Below, piece by piece: positions 24,939 through 28,943 of a DNA stretch of 28,943 bases. The translations under genes were made by a program, and so were the position numbers. The notes under the pieces were generated by a model. The model did no database searches. It had not been told where the DNA came from and was given only the letters and a program-made list of their open reading frames with translations. Within the stretch, counting starts at the first letter, position 1, and the number at the start of each line of letters is the position of its first letter. Source of the DNA: Thalassiosira profunda (Eukaryota; Bacillariophyta; Thalassiosirophyceae; Thalassiosirales; Thalassiosiraceae); contig JALLAP010000165.1 in assembly GCA_036939355.1 (NCBI GenBank), positions 1 through 28,943 of the forward strand, given 5' to 3'.

Positions 24939-27900
24939 ATGATGGGCTGCCTGCGCCGTGGCGTCCTGCCCAGACTTCGGTCCGGCAAGCTCGCCTTGTC
25001 CGTGCTCTCCACCGTCTCGGCCGTCGCACTGCTCGCGGTGCAGGCGCATGCCCTCTCTGCATCCTCCTTCCGTGGCGCTCGCGTCCTCCACCCGGCGCCG
25101 CATATTTGTACGGGCAACGGTGCACGTGCCACTCTGGAGATGCGCAAGCAGAAGGCGAGCGACAAGCGGACCGCCCGGATGCAGCGCGGCAAGGTCGACG
25201 CCGGTGACGCCACCTTCACGCCCCCGCCACTGTCGTCGTCCACACAGATCCTCTCCTCATCCCCTATGAGCAAATCTCAATGGAAACACAAGAAGGTGGA
25301 GCTGCGGGCGGGGGGGAAGTACCAGAATGGGAGTGGAAATGCAGGGGGAAGGGGGCGGGCCAGGAAGCGGCTCAAGCTGTACAACTCGCTTGCATCATAT
25401 CACTCTACGTTCTTGGAGCTCATCTCGGAGGAATATCAGATGGAGGAAGCCGAAGTGATCAATCGTCTGGAATCGTCGATTGCCGACCCGTTCCTGTTGG
25501 AGAAGGCGGGCCATGCCCTCTTCGACATCCATCCTCAGCGCCGGGGCAACCTGTTCAATGACGAAGTGTACCGGCTGGAGAAATCGTTCGATGCGACAAC
25601 CACCTTCTTCGTGAGCTCGGCGACGCCCGAGAACAGCAGCATCCTGTCGCCGTTGCCCCCCAACCACAAATTCGCGCGCAACGATGTGATCGTGATGACA
25701 TTGCAGCCGCGGGGGACTGGAGACTTTCTGGGGACGACATCCCTGCCCACCAACAAGGATGTCGTGGCAGTGGAGGCTCGCGTATTGAATGTTGGTCCCA
25801 CCTACCTTGACGTGGCAATACCTGGCGGAAAGTTCCTGACGGCGTTCGGCCCAGCCTCCAACAATCGGGGCGACGAGGGGAAGGGCGATCCAAGCATGCG
25901 CGTGAGAGTGGACCGCTTCTTCTCGGACGTGCCTTTCAAACGGATGGTCGCGGCGCTGGGACAGCTGACGTCGGTGCCAGATCGACCGGAAGGGGCTCCG
26001 AAGTACTCTGAAAAGCGGGTTGGTGGCTTCACGATGGACAATCTGCTCAAAGAAGCGATACTCTCGACGTTCGCCATCAAGGACGACGATGAGTTGGATG
26101 GGATGAGCAACCCGAGCCTTGGAGATTTGGTGCGTGATCATGTGAATTTCTGTGCTATGTACTGTCGACATCGTGTGTGCTGACCTGCACTCTCTCGTTG
26201 CAGCCAAAGAAGCTTGCAAAGCCACCGCTGCCAACCTCTACGCAGCTGGCCAATCAGGTCTTGTCGTACATTCAAGCCAACCCCGACAATTTGTTTCCGC
26301 AATACAACGAACCGCAGTTGACTGCCATCCGATCGGCTCTCACTCGCAGGCTGACTCTGATTCAAGGACCGCCGGGTACAGGAAAGACGACGACGGCCGC
26401 TTCCATCGCGTTTGGATTCGTACATCAATGCCGGAGCCTCAGCCCCCACTGCAAAGTTCTCGCGACCGCCTTCAGCAACGTTGGCGCCGACAACCTCGCG
26501 GAAAATTTTCTGAGCCTGGGTTTGAAGGTAGTTCGCGTGGGCAAGCCCTCCGGTGTGTCAGAGGGTCTGTGGAGCCACACCCTTGATGCTGCGATTCAGA
26601 GAGACCCCAACGCTCAGCAAGCGCTGGATGAAGCGGCGAGGATCACGGCGAAAGTGAAGAAGACCGCAAACAAAGGCAAGGGTAACAGGACGAACAAGGG
26701 ATCTCTGTCGGCGGAACGAGCCAAACGGGACGCTGCTACAGATGCTGTGAAAGCCTCCATTCAAGCCTGCAATATTGCTGCCACCAGGGCGCTTCGTGAG
26801 GCAGACGTCATCGTTGCCACATCAGTCGGAGCTGCCGACGCGCAGCTTTTGGCAGCTTGCGGCATATACCCGGAGGAGGAGGATGAAAAGGCAACATCAA
26901 GCAAAAGAAGGGGCCCTGTGGACACGCAGCCGCGGACGCAGTTTGGAACCGTTCGCGAGTTTGCTCCGGACAACTTGCCTCCTCTTTCGACGCCCTTTGT
27001 CATCACGGACGAGGCCTGCCAGAGCGTGGAGCCGGCGAGTCTGATTCCCATCGTTTCGACGAACAGCTGCCGCTCGCTTGTCATGCTTGGAGACCCGTGT
27101 CAACTGCCGCCAACGGTTAGAAGCGACACATCATCCACTGGGGAGTCGCCACTGTCGATCTCTCTCATGTCAAGACTGGCGTCGACTTTGCCTCAGCCAG
27201 TGACTGTGACCGCTCAGAAAGATAATACGCCACTGGAGACGAAATTTCTGCAGAACAAAGCAACCAGGCAGGCAGTGTCGAAGGTCTTGGCAACCTCAGA
27301 GGACAGCGTCTCGTATCGAAAGCAATTTGCTGGGTCGCTACTGCTTTCAGTGCAGTACAGAATGCATCCGTCCCTTGCAGCCTTCTCCTCCGCCGTATTT
27401 TACAACGGTTTGCTTTCGACGCCCATGCTACTTGGCACGTCGCGAAAGTTCCCTCGAGACTTGGACTCGAGCTACCCGTCGAGCGATCCAAAGGTGTCTG
27501 TTCGATTTGTGCGAGTCGGAGGTCGCAACAACGAGAGCAAGGGAGAAGTGAAGTCTGGCGACGAACTCTCCACTTCTTCTGCGGCAGTGGCCGATCCTTC
27601 AAACAGCAGCTACAAAAACGAAGCGGAAGCGACGCAAGTCGTTAAGATGCTGACTAGCTTGTTGAGCCAGGAGTCTTCCTTCAAAGGCTCGATTGGAGTG
27701 GTCACTCCCTACTCGTCTCAGGTGGCCCTCATCAAATCGATGATGGCCAAGGATGGAGACTTCCGCGAGCTCGTGCAATCGTTTCCCCACGAGATTGAAG
27801 TCAAATCGGTCGATGCCTACCAAGGAAGAGAGCGGGATCTCATCATATTTTCCGCGGTTCGATCTAATCGTCAGGGGCGGATTGGATTCCTGTCGGACTG

Positions 27901-28051
27901 GAGAAGGATGAATGTGGCATTGACGCGCGGGAAGAATGGATTGGTTGTGATCGGCGACTCCGAAACGCTGAAAGAGGGAGACAAGCACTGGAATGCGTTC
28001 GTTCATTGGTGTGAGAACATGGACGTTTTGGTGGATGGCTCTTCCCCCTGA
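24939..28051 (+). CDS. Plastid-targeted UPF1/IGHMBP2-type SF1 helicase
   Basis: Two exons (24939-26129, 26204-28051) give 1012 aa; the 74-nt intron begins GTGCGT and ends TTGCAG, phase 0. The leader has a hydrophobic signal (about residues 18-37) ending AHALSASSF, typical of plastid import in algae with secondary plastids. A basic region and a helical part follow, then a beta-barrel-like 1B region (NDVIVMTLQPRG, VVAVEARVLNVGPTYLDVA). The helicase motifs are complete: GPPGTGKTTT (about 452), DEAC in place of DECA/DEAQ (about 666), LGDPCQLPPTV, QYRMHPSLAAF, VDAYQGRERDLIIFSAVRS (about 933) and RRMNVALTRGK. This is SF1B, 5'-to-3' polarity by family knowledge. A role in plastid DNA or RNA metabolism is inferred from the targeting. 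No CH domain (UPF1) or R3H domain (IGHMBP2) is visible. Confidence 0.86.
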
Positions 28052-28268
28052 GCGAGAAGATTGGAGTCCGTTCCGGATAGATTGTGTATTCTTTAGATGT
28101 GATCGATGTGTTTCAAGGGGCATGTTAAGTTGATAACGCCCTTTGCGAGACAATCCACTTCTTCGTCCGCCTCCGCATTTGCTTTGGACATTCCATCTCT
28201 CTCGCTTCTTTGCACTCCATTGCAAATCTATCACTTCTTCCGACATCAAGTTTGTACAGAATCGCCTC

Positions 28269-28943
28269 TTACATCCGCGAGTTCGCTAGATCGAAGACCA
28301 GAATATCCTGCGCCCCGGCATTGTGCAAATCGTCCATCACCTTCACGATCTCCTTCTTCTTCACCAAGCTCGATATGGCGTGCCCACCGTCCGTCAATGC
28401 CGTGATCGTCGGCGATCGTTTGCCGGGCGTTATCTTCGTCACGGCCTCCAACACCGCCGGGTCGGGCGGGCAGTTGTACGACACCATGACGAACTTTTTG
28501 GAGGTGAAGACGATGTCTTTGTGTTTGGTCCGGGGGTTGGTAATCAGCACCGACTGGGCAGATTGCAAATTGTGTGCATATGATGTGCATACCATAAATT
28601 GCACAGAGTCAGTTTGCTGCAACATCAATAGATGACATTGCAGATGAGACAAGAGCAATGCTCACCTCTGTTTCAAGCACCGTCGCCACAATCTCCAGCC
28701 CCGCCGCCTTCATCGTCGTCCCCGTCTCGACCAAATCCACCACCGCATCCGCCAATCCCAACCCGCACGCCGCCTCCACACTTCCCGACACAAATCGAAT
28801 ACTGGTGGTCACGCCCATCTCGGCATCCAGCGGATCGAAGAACTTCTTCGTCAGACTCGGAAAGCTCGTCACGATCCTCTTCCCGGCCAGCGCCTTGATG
28901 TCCGTTATCTGCGAGGTGACCGGCGCCTGCACGCACAGCCGGC
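28269..28943 (-). CDS. hisG: ATP phosphoribosyltransferase, C-terminal part (partial)
   Basis: Two exons are visible on the minus strand: 28943-28666 (continuing beyond the window) and 28553-28269. The 112-nt intron starts GTGAGC and ends CCCAG, in phase. The first exon has KALAGKRIVTSFPSLTKKFF and the PRPP-binding region GLADAVVDLVETGTTMKAAG. The second starts SVLITNPRTK and contains the HisG_C regulatory domain: VSYNCPPDPAVLEAVTKI, SPTITALTDGGHAISSLV and ILVFDLANSRM. HisG makes phosphoribosyl-ATP from ATP and PRPP, the first step of histidine synthesis, normally in the plastid in algae. The C-terminal domain marks the long, feedback-regulated form. The N-terminus and targeting signal lie outside the window. 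Confidence 0.92.

Overview
The window is eukaryotic nuclear DNA, most likely from a photosynthetic stramenopile (ochrophyte alga). Several genes carry short GT-AG introns (about 74 to 113 nt). Spliceosome, RNA polymerase II and gamma-tubulin components are present. At least two proteins start with the two-part leader used for a complex red-algal plastid: a signal peptide followed by a segment with a phenylalanine at or near its start (SGVTPF, SASSF). I cannot tell diatom from bolidophyte, pelagophyte or another class from sequence alone.

Layout. Positions 1-6122 hold compact, strand-alternating genes: the 5' end of SmD1 (-), two divergent family-90 glycosyltransferase paralogues (- and +), and a protein with a ubiquitin-like segment and a C-terminal Smr domain (-). 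Positions 6.1-15.4 kb form a gene-poor island of duplications and mobile-element debris. It contains a tRNA-Arg(TCG) gene; an inverted duplication of about 0.9 kb that copied this tRNA and the 5' end of the Smr gene, both copies now broken; three copies of a dispersed coding-like repeat; a short fragment of the 5' end of an unknown gene; clusters of direct repeats; a broken FAR1/Mutator-like zinc-finger gene; a large orphan ORF (about 920 aa after one frameshift); and a perfect 66-bp palindrome flanked by 9-bp direct repeats.

Positions 15.4-28.9 kb return to dense, alternating genes: an SRRM1-like PWI/SR splicing protein (-), a secreted cysteine-rich single-pass membrane protein (+), a predicted thylakoid-lumen protein (+), the CTD phosphatase SSU72 with three introns (-), gamma-tubulin complex component 3 (+), a small membrane protein (-), a plastid-targeted UPF1/IGHMBP2-type SF1 helicase with one intron (+), and the C-terminal part of ATP phosphoribosyltransferase HisG (-, running off the window).

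The housekeeping genes are mostly in head-to-head or tail-to-tail pairs separated by about 45-460 bp, so shared bidirectional promoters are likely. There is no operon logic. The genes concern splicing (SmD1, SRRM1), transcription and 3' processing (SSU72), microtubule nucleation (GCP3), glycosylation (GT90), plastid functions and histidine biosynthesis. The island between 6 and 15 kb is the most unusual part.
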